From contig CAIURC010000012.1 of assembly GCA_903901425.1 (NCBI GenBank), positions 36,450 through 100,449 on the forward strand: a stretch of 64,000 nt of DNA. The letters are read 5' to 3'. A model generated the notes under the pieces. The model had not been told where the DNA came from. It made no database searches and saw only the letters and a program-made list of their open reading frames with translations. The position numbers were made by a program, and so were the translations under genes. Positions 1 to 8,208 of the stretch are shown one piece after another. The first letter of the stretch is position 1; each line of letters opens with the position of its first letter. The DNA is from an uncultured Spartobacteria bacterium. Lineage in GTDB: Bacteria; Verrucomicrobiota; Verrucomicrobiia; Chthoniobacterales; Chthoniobacteraceae.

Positions 1-441
1 CTGATCCCAAACCCAAGTGACGCCCGGGATGTAGTCCAAGAAACCGCCGTGGCGCTTTGGCGGGCCGTTGAAAAGTACGATCCCTCGAGGCCGTTTGGGC
101 CATGGGCCTGCCGGTTTGCCTTGAATGAAGCCCGGCTTCATCTTCGCTCGGAAGCCCGGCGCCGGGTGCAGCTCGAAGAGGACGTCGCCGAACTTCTGGA
201 TGCGCGCCGGGTGGAGCTCGCGAAGCCTCTGGATACACGGCGTGAACATCTTCGGGACTGTCTGGAACGGCTCCCGGAGGATCAGCGCGAGCTGGTGCGC
301 GACTACTATTTCAACGACGAAAAAATAGAGCACCTCGCCACTCGCATCGGGCGTGGCACGGAGGCGGTATACAAATCCCTGCAGCGCATCCGGCAGACGC
401 TCCACCACTGCATCGAGCGCAAAATCCACGCGCAGACATGA
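1..441 (+). CDS. ECF-type RNA polymerase sigma factor, 5' partial
   Basis: The reading frame is open from the first base, so the start lies upstream of the window. The visible part has a region-2-like stretch (QETAVALWRAVEKYDP, FGPWACRFALNEAR) and a C-terminal region 4 helix-turn-helix (RLPEDQRELVRDYYF, then EHLATRIGRGTEAVYKSLQRIR). This matches the short sigma-70 factors common in Planctomycetota and Verrucomicrobiota. The stop overlaps the next start by four bases (ATGA). The next gene encodes a membrane-anchored protein that looks like its anti-sigma partner, so the pair probably forms a cell-surface signalling unit. Family assignment is from motifs only; the regulon is unknown. Confidence 0.85.
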   Translation: MIPNPSDARDVVQETAVALWRAVEKYDPSRPFGPWACRFALNEARLHLRSEARRRVQLEEDVAELLDARRVELAKPLDTRREHLRDCLERLPEDQRELVRDYYFNDEKIEHLATRIGRGTEAVYKSLQRIRQTLHHCIERKIHAQT

Positions 442-1382
442 ACATCCCGCGGCACGAACTTATCCCACTGATTCACGGATTCCTCGACGGAACGCTCGAC
501 CCCGAGCAGGCGGCCTCCCTCAACGCCCAGCTCCGCGCAGATTCCGAAGCCCGCGACCTCTATCTCCAACTGACGGATACCCACTCCTGCCTCGCCGTCG
601 ACGAAGGTCTCTGGATCCATCGAAGCACAGGATCCCCTCACGCTGAAACCGATCTCACACGGGCACGGCGATTTTCCCAAAAAACGCTGCCCCTGACAGC
701 GGCCGCAGCCGGCGTGATCCTTGGGATCCTGTGCAGTTCCATGGTATTCGCTTACGTGGCTCCGGCCCGCCACCGAGCCAGAAACATTTTTGCCGAGGGT
801 TTCGAATCCGCACCCCAAAAAACAACTCCGGGCATTCCGCGCAGCCCAGGGACGTGGTCTGGGGACGAGGCGGGAGTTTCAGTGTCCACACGTGCGGTGC
901 AGCCGCACAGTGGCCAGCGGATGCTCCAGTTCTTGAGTGCCACGCACCCGAACGAAAACTCTCCCCGAAGTCTCTGGGGGGACATCTATCGGGTCATCGA
1001 TCTTTCTACACTCGCTGATTCAGGAAAACGCGCGGTCCGGGTTTCCGCGTGGTTCGCGCAAGGACCGAAGGCAGACGACCGCAAGTTTTCGTGCAGCGTC
1101 CATGCGATTCTTTTGGAGAAAGAGCTCAACGCCCTGCCGGAACGTGCGGACATTGCCGAACTCCTCCGTCACAGTGCCGCCTCGGCCTCGAGAAAAGTTG
1201 CGTTGTCTTCTGGAGGCACATGGAAGGAGGTCGCTGTGGATGTTCCTCTGTCGCCCCAAACGCGGTACCTCGTCCTCCACCTCGCTATTGCGCAGGATCA
1301 GCCCCAACTCAGTTCCGGGTCTGTGAACTTCCCCGGCCACTTTGTGGACGATGTTCAGGTCTCGATTCTGGACGGCCTCTGA
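438..1382 (+). CDS. FecR/anti-sigma-like single-pass membrane protein
   Basis: This 314-residue protein has a short cytoplasmic N-terminus (HGFLDGTLDPEQAASLNAQLR, the zf-HC2/anti-sigma-like pattern seen before FecR proteins), one membrane segment at about residues 78-100, and an extracytoplasmic domain of about 200 residues. The outer part resembles a beta-sandwich or carbohydrate-binding-type domain rather than a clear FecR domain. Translation is coupled to the sigma gene by a four-base overlap. I infer that it anchors and inhibits the sigma factor. No conserved cysteine pair typical of ZAS anti-sigma factors is obvious. Confidence 0.65.
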   Translation: MNIPRHELIPLIHGFLDGTLDPEQAASLNAQLRADSEARDLYLQLTDTHSCLAVDEGLWIHRSTGSPHAETDLTRARRFSQKTLPLTAAAAGVILGILCSSMVFAYVAPARHRARNIFAEGFESAPQKTTPGIPRSPGTWSGDEAGVSVSTRAVQPHSGQRMLQFLSATHPNENSPRSLWGDIYRVIDLSTLADSGKRAVRVSAWFAQGPKADDRKFSCSVHAILLEKELNALPERADIAELLRHSAASASRKVALSSGGTWKEVAVDVPLSPQTRYLVLHLAIAQDQPQLSSGSVNFPGHFVDDVQVSILDGL

Positions 1383-1418
1383 GCGCCGTTGGCTCCGCAC
1401 TTCTCCCCACCTCCCCCT

Positions 1419-2720
1419 ATGAAGAACCCCATCTCCTCCCGGCAAGGTCGCGGCCTGAGCCGCCGCAATTTTTTGCGGGAAGGCTCAGCCCTGCTCACAC
1501 TCCCATTTCTTGAGGCACTCGCGCCCCGTCCTGCATGCGGGGGACCGGCGGCCATACCCCCAAAACGGATGGTCTGCATCATGACAAACACGGGGCTCAT
1601 TGCGGAAAACTTTTTCCCGAAACAGACGGGGTTCAAGTACGAGCCTTCCAGGTATCTGGCCCACCTTGAACCGGTCCGCGGACGCTACTCGGTCATGAGC
1701 GGGTTGTCGCATCCGGACAACTCCGGGGGACATGTGGTGGAAAAGAGCTTCCTCACGGGCGCCCGTTTTCCTTCCTCCACAGTTTTCAAAAACAGCATCT
1801 CGGTCGATCAACTCGCCGCTGAGTCGCTCGGACATCACGCCCGGTTCCCTTACCTGGCATTGGGCGTGAATGGTCAGCATGACGGACTCCTGTCCGTATC
1901 CAGGGACGGCGTTTTCATCCCGCCGGACCTCAGCCCCTCGACGGTGTACCGCAAGCTCTTCACCCCGGACACTCCGGAGGAAAGCCAACAGCGGATCCGC
2001 GAGATCAGCCAGCGCGCGAGAACCCTGGATTTTGTAAATGAAAAGGCGAGGCGGCTCTCCAAACAACTTGGGGCGGAGGATCGTGCCCGGCTCGACCAGT
2101 ATCTCACGTCGGTCCGGGATTTGGAGCAGCGGTTGGAACAGGTGCGGCTCTGGCAGCACCGGGAAAAGCCGCAGACAGGCGTGCAACCGCCACAGGATAT
2201 CCAGGACGCCACGCAGGACACGGATCGTGCGAGGTTGATGTACGACATGGCGCTGCTCGCACTTCAGAGCGACAGCACCCGGATCATTACGCTCTATCTG
2301 AATCCCCTTGAGGTCACGGTGAAGACGCCCGGGGTGAGTGACCGCACCCACACGCTCACGCATCACGGCAACGAGCCGGAGAAACTGGAGCAACTCGCCA
2401 GGGTCGAGGAGGCCGGAATGAAAAATCTAGGGCGTTTTCTTCAGCAGCTCGCCGCGGTCAATGAGGGGGGGGCAAGTCTCTTGGACGACACCGCCGTGCT
2501 CTTTGGCTCCAACATGTCGAACGGGAACAATCACTCGAATGTGAACCTCCCGGTACTTCTTGCCGGCGGCCGCTTCAGACACGGACGGCACCTCCAGTTT
2601 GACCTGAAAAACAACACCCCGCTCTGTAACCTCTACCTCTCCATGCTCCAGCATATGGGGCTCGAGCACCCTGTTTTCTCCACGAGCACCGGAACACTCA
2701 CGGGACTGGAGATCGCATGA
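1419..2720 (+). CDS. DUF1552 family secreted protein with Tat signal
   Basis: The protein starts with a twin-arginine signal (LSRRNFLREGSALLTLPFLE), so it is probably exported folded. The body matches DUF1552 proteins, which in Planctomycetota and Verrucomicrobiota lie beside DUF1592/PSD1 cytochrome proteins; the biochemical role of the family is not established. I chose the ATG at 1419 because it sits just before the Tat motif; an in-frame TTG at 1389 is possible. The stop overlaps the start of the next gene by four bases, so the two are made together. Length (433 residues) is typical. Confidence 0.85.
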   Translation: MKNPISSRQGRGLSRRNFLREGSALLTLPFLEALAPRPACGGPAAIPPKRMVCIMTNTGLIAENFFPKQTGFKYEPSRYLAHLEPVRGRYSVMSGLSHPDNSGGHVVEKSFLTGARFPSSTVFKNSISVDQLAAESLGHHARFPYLALGVNGQHDGLLSVSRDGVFIPPDLSPSTVYRKLFTPDTPEESQQRIREISQRARTLDFVNEKARRLSKQLGAEDRARLDQYLTSVRDLEQRLEQVRLWQHREKPQTGVQPPQDIQDATQDTDRARLMYDMALLALQSDSTRIITLYLNPLEVTVKTPGVSDRTHTLTHHGNEPEKLEQLARVEEAGMKNLGRFLQQLAAVNEGGASLLDDTAVLFGSNMSNGNNHSNVNLPVLLAGGRFRHGRHLQFDLKNNTPLCNLYLSMLQHMGLEHPVFSTSTGTLTGLEIA

Positions 2721-5422
2721 AAAGGGTGGCTCTGCGTCTCGCTTTTGGGTTCTTCCCGGCCGTCTCCGCACTCTTTTCTGCGGAGACCTTCAACCTTGGC
2801 AGCTATCTGGACGCCCACTGTCTGGACTGTCACGACTCGACGACGAAGAAAGGTGGGCTCGATCTCGAAGCGCTGCCGTTGCAGTTCGATGCGGAGGATC
2901 GGTTCGACGTGTGGGCCAAGGTTCACGACCGGATTGCCGCCGGTGAAATGCCTCCGAAGTCGCGCAAGAAACGGCCTTCTGAGAAGGAGAACGCGGACGC
3001 GCTCGAGCAGCTCGACGATCAGCTTCACAATGCCGATGCGGCGCGCATCGCGAAGACGGGACGAACATTGTTTCGCCGCCTCTCCGCACAGGAATACGAA
3101 AACGCGTTGCGTGACCTTCTGTATCTGCCCGGATTGCGAATCCAACATTTGCTGCCCGAAGACGAGCGTCGCCATGGGTACACCAAGATTGGCGATGCAT
3201 TGAATTTTTCGAACGTCCATCTCAGCCAATTTATGGATGCCGCGGATCTGGCATTGACCAGCGCGATTGCAACGCACAGCACGCCTCCACCTGTTCTGCG
3301 CAGGCGCTTTGGTGGAGCCACCGGATCGGAATGCTGGAATTGGGTGGCACGGGGAGACGCCGTGCTTTTGAAAAACAAACAGTTCGACCCGGTTCTGCCG
3401 TTGCCGGCATCTGATCAGGATCTCTGGGGGGCGAAGGGTTCGGCGGACGTGAAAAAGCGCAACGAAGCGCTTGGAAACACACTCCGCGAGTACGATGGCG
3501 CGATCGGTTACTTTACCGGACCGATTGAACGCACGTTCAGCCTCACCCTCCAGTTCTCACCTGTCTACGCCGGAAAATACCGTATCCGGACCTCCGCATG
3601 GGGTTTCTGGTGGGATCGTGGCGCGGTGGCCGCCCCGCACCGGAACGAGTCTTTCATGCTTTCGGTGTGGCTGCCTTCGGATGGGCCTCGCTTTGCGCAT
3701 TCGCCTTCGCGCCGGCTCGGGATGTTTGACGTTCCATCGCTTGAGAGCCGCATCCATGAATACACCGGCTGGTTCGATGTGAACGAGGAACTTCTTTTTG
3801 AGATGGGGACTCCAACCGGGTATGAGCGGAATACCGGCCGCTGGGCCTCTCAAGCGCCCGGTTCCTGCGCTGCCTATTCCGGTCCCGGCATTGCACTGGA
3901 TTGGTTCGAGGTCGAAGGCCCGCTCTTCGATCAATGGCCGCCGCGCAGTCATGCCGCGATCTTTGGTGACCTGCCCATCCGGCCAATCTCAGCCGAAAGC
4001 GGGGTGGCCTCCCCGATCCGGGAGCCTGTCAGGCAGCGTTCGCGCAATGCCGGGACCCGCCCCAGCACGCGGGATCTCGCAAAGGACGAAAAAGCCCCCG
4101 TGGTGGAGACCGTCTTTTCTGAACATCCAAACGAGGATGCGGCTCGCCTGCTTGCCGCATTTCTCCCGCGCGCATTCCGTCGTCCGGTGCCTTTGGACGA
4201 GGTGCAAGGTTACGTGGAAATTGTCTCGCACGCATTGGAGGAACGAGCGTGTTTTGAGGACGCGATGAAGGAGGCATGCAAGGCGGCGCTTTGCTCGCCT
4301 GACTTCCTCTTCGTGGGAGACACCACGGGTCCCGCAACCCGTGCGCGGCGGCTCGAGGATCACGCCCTTGCCGAACGCCTTTCGCTCTGGTTTTGGAACA
4401 GCATTCCTGACGACGAACTGATCACGCTCGCAAATGAGGGCCGGCTCCATCTCCCTGAGGTGCTCAAGAATCAGGCCCGCAGGCTCCTTGCCGACCCGCG
4501 TTCCGAGCGGTTTATCGCCGATTTTACGGACCAGTGGCTGGACCTGCGCAAAATTGACACGACGCAGCCAGACACAAAGTTCTATCCAGAGGCTCGCGAC
4601 CACCTCAAACACAGCATGGTGGCAGAGACCCGCGCCTATCTGCGGGAATTGATCACGCAGAACCTGAGCGTGACGCACCTGGTGAAATCCGATTTCGCGA
4701 TGCTCAACCAAAGCCTCGCCGAGCACTATGGAATCGCAGATGTGACCGGCTCTGAGGTCCGCAGGATCTCCTTGCCTCCCGAGAGTCCGCGCGGGGCCTT
4801 CCTGACTCAGGCGGCCGTCCTGAAGGTCACGGCGAATGGAACCACGACATCCCCGGTCACGCGGGGCGCATGGATCAACGAACGAATTCTCGGAACCCAG
4901 ATCCCTCCGCCGCCTGCCGGCGTGCCCGGCATCGATCCTGATACCCGTGGGGCCAAAACCATCCGGGAGCAGTTGGAGAAGCATCGAGTTGATGCAAGCT
5001 GCTCAGGGTGCCATGCCAAAATCGATCCCCCAGGGTTCGCTCTTGAGAGTTTTGACGTGATCGGTGGTTTCCGGGACCGCTACCGGTCCGTTTCCGGAGG
5101 GGGTGCCCCAGCCTCCTTCCACTTCGCTTCCGGTTGGACCCCGCGCATTCTCCTGAATCAGCCTGTGGACGCATCCGGTCACCTCGCTTCGGGAGAAGCT
5201 TTCCGGGACATTTCCGAATTCCAGGCTCTGCTGGTGAGCCGGCCCGAGGCACTGGCGGCCAACCTGGTTCGGCAGTTGCTCATGTACGGCACCGGTTCAC
5301 AGCCCCACTATTCAGACCGCCGGGAAATTGCGCAGATCCTCGAACGCACCAAGGCCTGCAATTACGGTATCCGTTCCCTGATCGAATCCATCGTGCTGAG
5401 TCAACTTTTCGTGACCAAATAA
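2717..5422 (+). CDS. DUF1592/DUF1588/DUF1585 cytochrome c-like secreted protein
   Basis: The 901-residue protein has a signal peptide, an N-terminal haem-binding CxxCH (CLDCH) in a PSCyt1-like domain, then DUF1587 (about residues 110-180), a central sandwich-like region, DUF1595/DUF1592 (about 480-680), DUF1588 with a second CxxCH (CSGCHAKIDPPGF) and a C-terminal DUF1585 segment (LLMYGTGSQPHYSDRREIAQIL). This is the standard arrangement for the Planctomycete/Verrucomicrobia PSD1 cytochrome group. It overlaps the DUF1552 gene by four bases, and the partners are typically found together. Electron transfer in the periplasm is a likely role; no substrate is known. Confidence 0.88.
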   Translation: MKRVALRLAFGFFPAVSALFSAETFNLGSYLDAHCLDCHDSTTKKGGLDLEALPLQFDAEDRFDVWAKVHDRIAAGEMPPKSRKKRPSEKENADALEQLDDQLHNADAARIAKTGRTLFRRLSAQEYENALRDLLYLPGLRIQHLLPEDERRHGYTKIGDALNFSNVHLSQFMDAADLALTSAIATHSTPPPVLRRRFGGATGSECWNWVARGDAVLLKNKQFDPVLPLPASDQDLWGAKGSADVKKRNEALGNTLREYDGAIGYFTGPIERTFSLTLQFSPVYAGKYRIRTSAWGFWWDRGAVAAPHRNESFMLSVWLPSDGPRFAHSPSRRLGMFDVPSLESRIHEYTGWFDVNEELLFEMGTPTGYERNTGRWASQAPGSCAAYSGPGIALDWFEVEGPLFDQWPPRSHAAIFGDLPIRPISAESGVASPIREPVRQRSRNAGTRPSTRDLAKDEKAPVVETVFSEHPNEDAARLLAAFLPRAFRRPVPLDEVQGYVEIVSHALEERACFEDAMKEACKAALCSPDFLFVGDTTGPATRARRLEDHALAERLSLWFWNSIPDDELITLANEGRLHLPEVLKNQARRLLADPRSERFIADFTDQWLDLRKIDTTQPDTKFYPEARDHLKHSMVAETRAYLRELITQNLSVTHLVKSDFAMLNQSLAEHYGIADVTGSEVRRISLPPESPRGAFLTQAAVLKVTANGTTTSPVTRGAWINERILGTQIPPPPAGVPGIDPDTRGAKTIREQLEKHRVDASCSGCHAKIDPPGFALESFDVIGGFRDRYRSVSGGGAPASFHFASGWTPRILLNQPVDASGHLASGEAFRDISEFQALLVSRPEALAANLVRQLLMYGTGSQPHYSDRREIAQILERTKACNYGIRSLIESIVLSQLFVTK

Positions 5423-5625
5423 CTGCCTTCAGCCTGTCCCATCGCGGCGCTCGTGGCGGGACTGCATGCCGCCGGATCATTCCAAACAGACCTGTGGTGC
5501 GCTTGGATAAACATCAAACGGAGTTTTCTCGCCGGGTGGGTGGCTGCAGGTCTTCAAGGTAGGCCATCCGAGCGAGATCAGCGGTGGCGCTTCAGGAGAC
5601 GATGAAAAACCGAGGAGGAGGCAGC

Positions 5626-6009
5626 CTACTCGGAATCCTCGTCGTCGGGCCGGTTCAGGAATGAGCTGTATTCGATCTCGGCGTGACTCACTGCGTCTTT
5701 CAGGGATCGAAAATAGCCGGCGTCCTCAAATTCGTTGGCTGCGACCCAAAAGATGGGGCCGATTTTATAGATCCGCACTTCAAAGGGTTCGTCGTATGCC
5801 CCCGTTGCCTTCAGCACCTTCACGGGTTCAGGGGCAATGTCATATTGGTTGTCTGAAATAAAATCTTCCAAGAGTGAGGGGTCTTCATCCTTTGCTTCCT
5901 GAATCCACGCGGAGGCCTCTTCGCCGTAGCTTTTGCGGATCGCTTTGAGAACCGCTTTTGTGGAGAGCAATTGGGTGATGAAATTTGTGATCGGTTCAGG
6001 GTCGTTCAT
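5626..6009 (-). CDS. Small acidic hypothetical protein
   Basis: I do not recognise this 127-residue protein. It is soluble and acidic, with no signal peptide or membrane segment. It has a helical N-terminal half (ITQLLSTKAVLKAIRKSYG) and a beta-rich C-terminal half (FEVRIYKIGPIFWVAANEFED). The start at 6009 was chosen because the protein-like composition begins there; a start at 6072 would add 21 unremarkable residues. It lies alone between a convergent operon end on one side and a long divergent spacer on the other, so context gives no functional hint. Confidence 0.6.
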   Translation of the reverse strand: MNDPEPITNFITQLLSTKAVLKAIRKSYGEEASAWIQEAKDEDPSLLEDFISDNQYDIAPEPVKVLKATGAYDEPFEVRIYKIGPIFWVAANEFEDAGYFRSLKDAVSHAEIEYSSFLNRPDDEDSE

Positions 6010-6598
6010 TTTGGGTTTCTGTGCGTGTTTCGCTCCTGAGATTGAGTCAAATTTCTCAGGGAACGAGGCCATGGTACAGGAAGGGGTGGGACAAATATGG
6101 GGGCACCCCATTGGATCGGTGGCTGGGTAAGCGTTTTTCTTAAAATATGGGTCAGGAAAGTTTGGCGGGGTGGATCGTCCTGAGCCGCCGTCTGGACCCC
6201 AGAAAAAGGTTCGCGCCGGGGCGGACGCTCCGAATGGAGGGATATTCTCGGCCAAATTGGGAGTCCGTTCGAGGGCAAAGAGAGTGCCGAAGAGTGGAGG
6301 GATCCCGCTCGTTTTGGGCAAATCATCCGCATCTTTCATCTTCTGGCCGGGCGAATCCCGGTTCGAGCCGGGTGAGCGCAGGTGTCGCTGAGTTCCACCG
6401 GCCGGTTGCGATGCCGCCGCCGTTTGAAACTGCGATTCCCGGAGAGGAACGGGAATTTCACCTTTGGGCGTTGGATCGCAGTGCCGCCGGGGAGGGACGC
6501 TTTCCTGTGGAGAGGGGGCGTGCGGCTGAGCCGGTGCGGATCGGGGGAAAAAAGGGTTTTCTTCTGTGGCCAAAGCACAAAGAATTAGCCTAGCCGTC
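6010..6598. other. Gene-free divergent spacer
   Basis: No convincing gene is seen in these 589 bases between the small acidic protein and the acyl carrier protein operon. Several frames stay open because of high GC content, but their products have low-complexity Pro/Arg-rich composition and no family resemblance. The spacer must carry the divergent promoters, including that of the five-gene lipid operon starting at 6599; I could not pick out a reliable -35/-10 pair. Confidence 0.6.
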
Positions 6599-6901
6599 AT
6601 GGAACCTGCACCTATTCAAAACGCACCGGAAGTGTCACTGGAGATTCTCAGGGAGATCCTTGTAGAGAACTGCATGGTGAAGGTGGACCCGGCTGGGATC
6701 GGGGAGGAAACCCCGCTTTTTGGGCCGGACAGCATCGGCTTGGATTCGCTGGACGCACTGCAAATGGCCGTGGCCTTGGAAAAACGGTACGGCGTGGTGC
6801 TTTCGGACTCCAACACCGCACGGGACGCTTTTCAAAGTCTTGGGGTGCTCCGGGACTGGATTTTGAGGAACCGCGTCCCGGGATCCGGGGCGAAGGGCTG
6901 A
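6599..6901 (+). CDS. Acyl carrier protein
   Basis: This 100-residue protein has the phosphopantetheine attachment motif GLDSLDALQ, with the modified serine at residue 50, and the acidic helix-rich composition of an acyl carrier protein. I chose the ATG at 6599; an in-frame GTG at 6566 would add 11 residues. It is the first gene of a five-gene run (to 13123) whose members are separated by two or three bases or overlap. It most likely carries the growing chain for the ketosynthase and dehydratase of the same operon and delivers it to the acyltransferase domain of the fused exporter. Confidence 0.9.
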   Translation: MEPAPIQNAPEVSLEILREILVENCMVKVDPAGIGEETPLFGPDSIGLDSLDALQMAVALEKRYGVVLSDSNTARDAFQSLGVLRDWILRNRVPGSGAKG

Positions 6902-6903
6902 GG

Positions 6904-8205
6904 ATGGACGGCGCGTTTACCCATGACGTGGCTGTGGTGGGCGGCGGGCCGGCAGGGGCCGCTGCGGGGGCATGGCTTGCCCAACGCGGGAAACGGGTGG
7001 TGATTCTGGAGCGGGAGCAGTTTCCACGGTTCAGCATCGGTGAAAGCCTGCTCCCCCATGGAAACGATCTGCTCCGCCAGATCGGGGTCTGGCAGAAGCT
7101 GGAGGCCGCTGGTTTCTTGCGGAAATTCGGCGCGGAATTTTGCACGGCAGACAAGCGCCGGATGCGTCGGTTCTGGTTTGGGCGGAACCTTGGGCCGACC
7201 CATGAGTACAGTTTCCAGGTGGAACGCGCCAAGTTCGACCACGTCCTCCTTGAACATGCCCGGGAGTCGGGCTGCGAAGTGCTCCAACCGGCGCGGGGGG
7301 TGAGTCTGGAAACGGACCGGGACGGGGTGCGTCTGGAATACGAGAAAGCTGCTGCGGCCGGGGAGTCCGCTCCGGTGCGGGGAGTCCTCCGGGCCCGGTG
7401 GTTGCTGGATGCCAGCGGGCGCGGCGCATTTGCGGCGAACCGATTGGGGATTCCGCGGGAAGCGACCCAGCCGACGCGGCGGGTGGCGGTTTACGGCCAT
7501 TTCCGAGGGGTGTTCCGGAATGAGGGGAAAGCAGAGGGCCACATCACCATTGTGCGGTCCCGGGAGGGATGGTTCTGGATGATCCCGCTGGCAGGCGGCA
7601 TCACTTCGGTGGGGTTGGTGGTGCCGGTGGGGGTGGTGTCGGAGGGGGGCGACCCAAGGGCGGTGTTTGAGGCAGCTGTCGAGGCGGCGCCGGAGGTCCG
7701 GGACCGGATGCGGGAGGCGGAACCGGTGGGTGGGCTCCGATCTACGGGGGATTACAGTTGGCGGCATGCCTCGTTTGCAACCGAACGGGTGGTGCTTGTC
7801 GGGGATGCCGCAGGGTTTGTAGATCCCATTTTTTCGTCCGGGGTCATGCTGGCCCTGAAGTCGGCGCTGCGCGCCTCCGAACTCCTGGTGCGCGCGTGCA
7901 GTGCGGGGCGCTGTCTGGAACCCGGAGAACGCATGGCTTACACCCGGGAGGTATCCAGCTGGATGCGCGAGTACACCCGGATGATCGGCGCGTTCTACGA
8001 CCGTGCCGGGTTCGAGGTGTTCATGACGCCCTCTGAATTTTTCCAGATCCCGGCGAGCATTGGCCGGTTGGTGGGTGGGTTCGCCCGGCCGGGTCTGGCC
8101 GACCGGATGCGTCTGGAGGCGTTCTATCTGCTCTGCCGGGTGCAGAAGTTTTTGAGCCTTGTCCCCGCAATCGAGTGGTCGCGCGAGGCCCGCACGGGAC
8201 ACTGA
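6904..8205 (+). CDS. FAD-dependent oxidoreductase, halogenase/geranylgeranyl-reductase-like
   Basis: The 433-residue protein begins with a Rossmann FAD motif (VVGGGPAGAAAG), carries the second FAD motif (VLVGDAAGFVDPIFSSG) and a WxWxIP motif (W223, W225, I227, P228), which is characteristic of flavin-dependent halogenases. A lysine at residue 74 in KFGAEF fits the position of the halogenase catalytic lysine. Related proteins occur in aryl-polyene and flexirubin clusters where halogenation is not evident. The gene starts two bases after the ACP gene and ends three bases before the exporter fusion. It may halogenate, oxidise or reduce the ACP-bound chain; the sequence alone does not decide. Confidence 0.8.
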   Translation: MDGAFTHDVAVVGGGPAGAAAGAWLAQRGKRVVILEREQFPRFSIGESLLPHGNDLLRQIGVWQKLEAAGFLRKFGAEFCTADKRRMRRFWFGRNLGPTHEYSFQVERAKFDHVLLEHARESGCEVLQPARGVSLETDRDGVRLEYEKAAAAGESAPVRGVLRARWLLDASGRGAFAANRLGIPREATQPTRRVAVYGHFRGVFRNEGKAEGHITIVRSREGWFWMIPLAGGITSVGLVVPVGVVSEGGDPRAVFEAAVEAAPEVRDRMREAEPVGGLRSTGDYSWRHASFATERVVLVGDAAGFVDPIFSSGVMLALKSALRASELLVRACSAGRCLEPGERMAYTREVSSWMREYTRMIGAFYDRAGFEVFMTPSEFFQIPASIGRLVGGFARPGLADRMRLEAFYLLCRVQKFLSLVPAIEWSREARTGH

Positions 8206-8208
8206 TCC

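Noticed and set aside
6147..6593. Long open frame on the plus strand in the spacer before the acyl carrier protein gene
   Set aside because: Its product is Arg/Pro/Ser-rich without any family resemblance, and minus-strand frames over the same bases are equally open. High GC explains the absence of stops.
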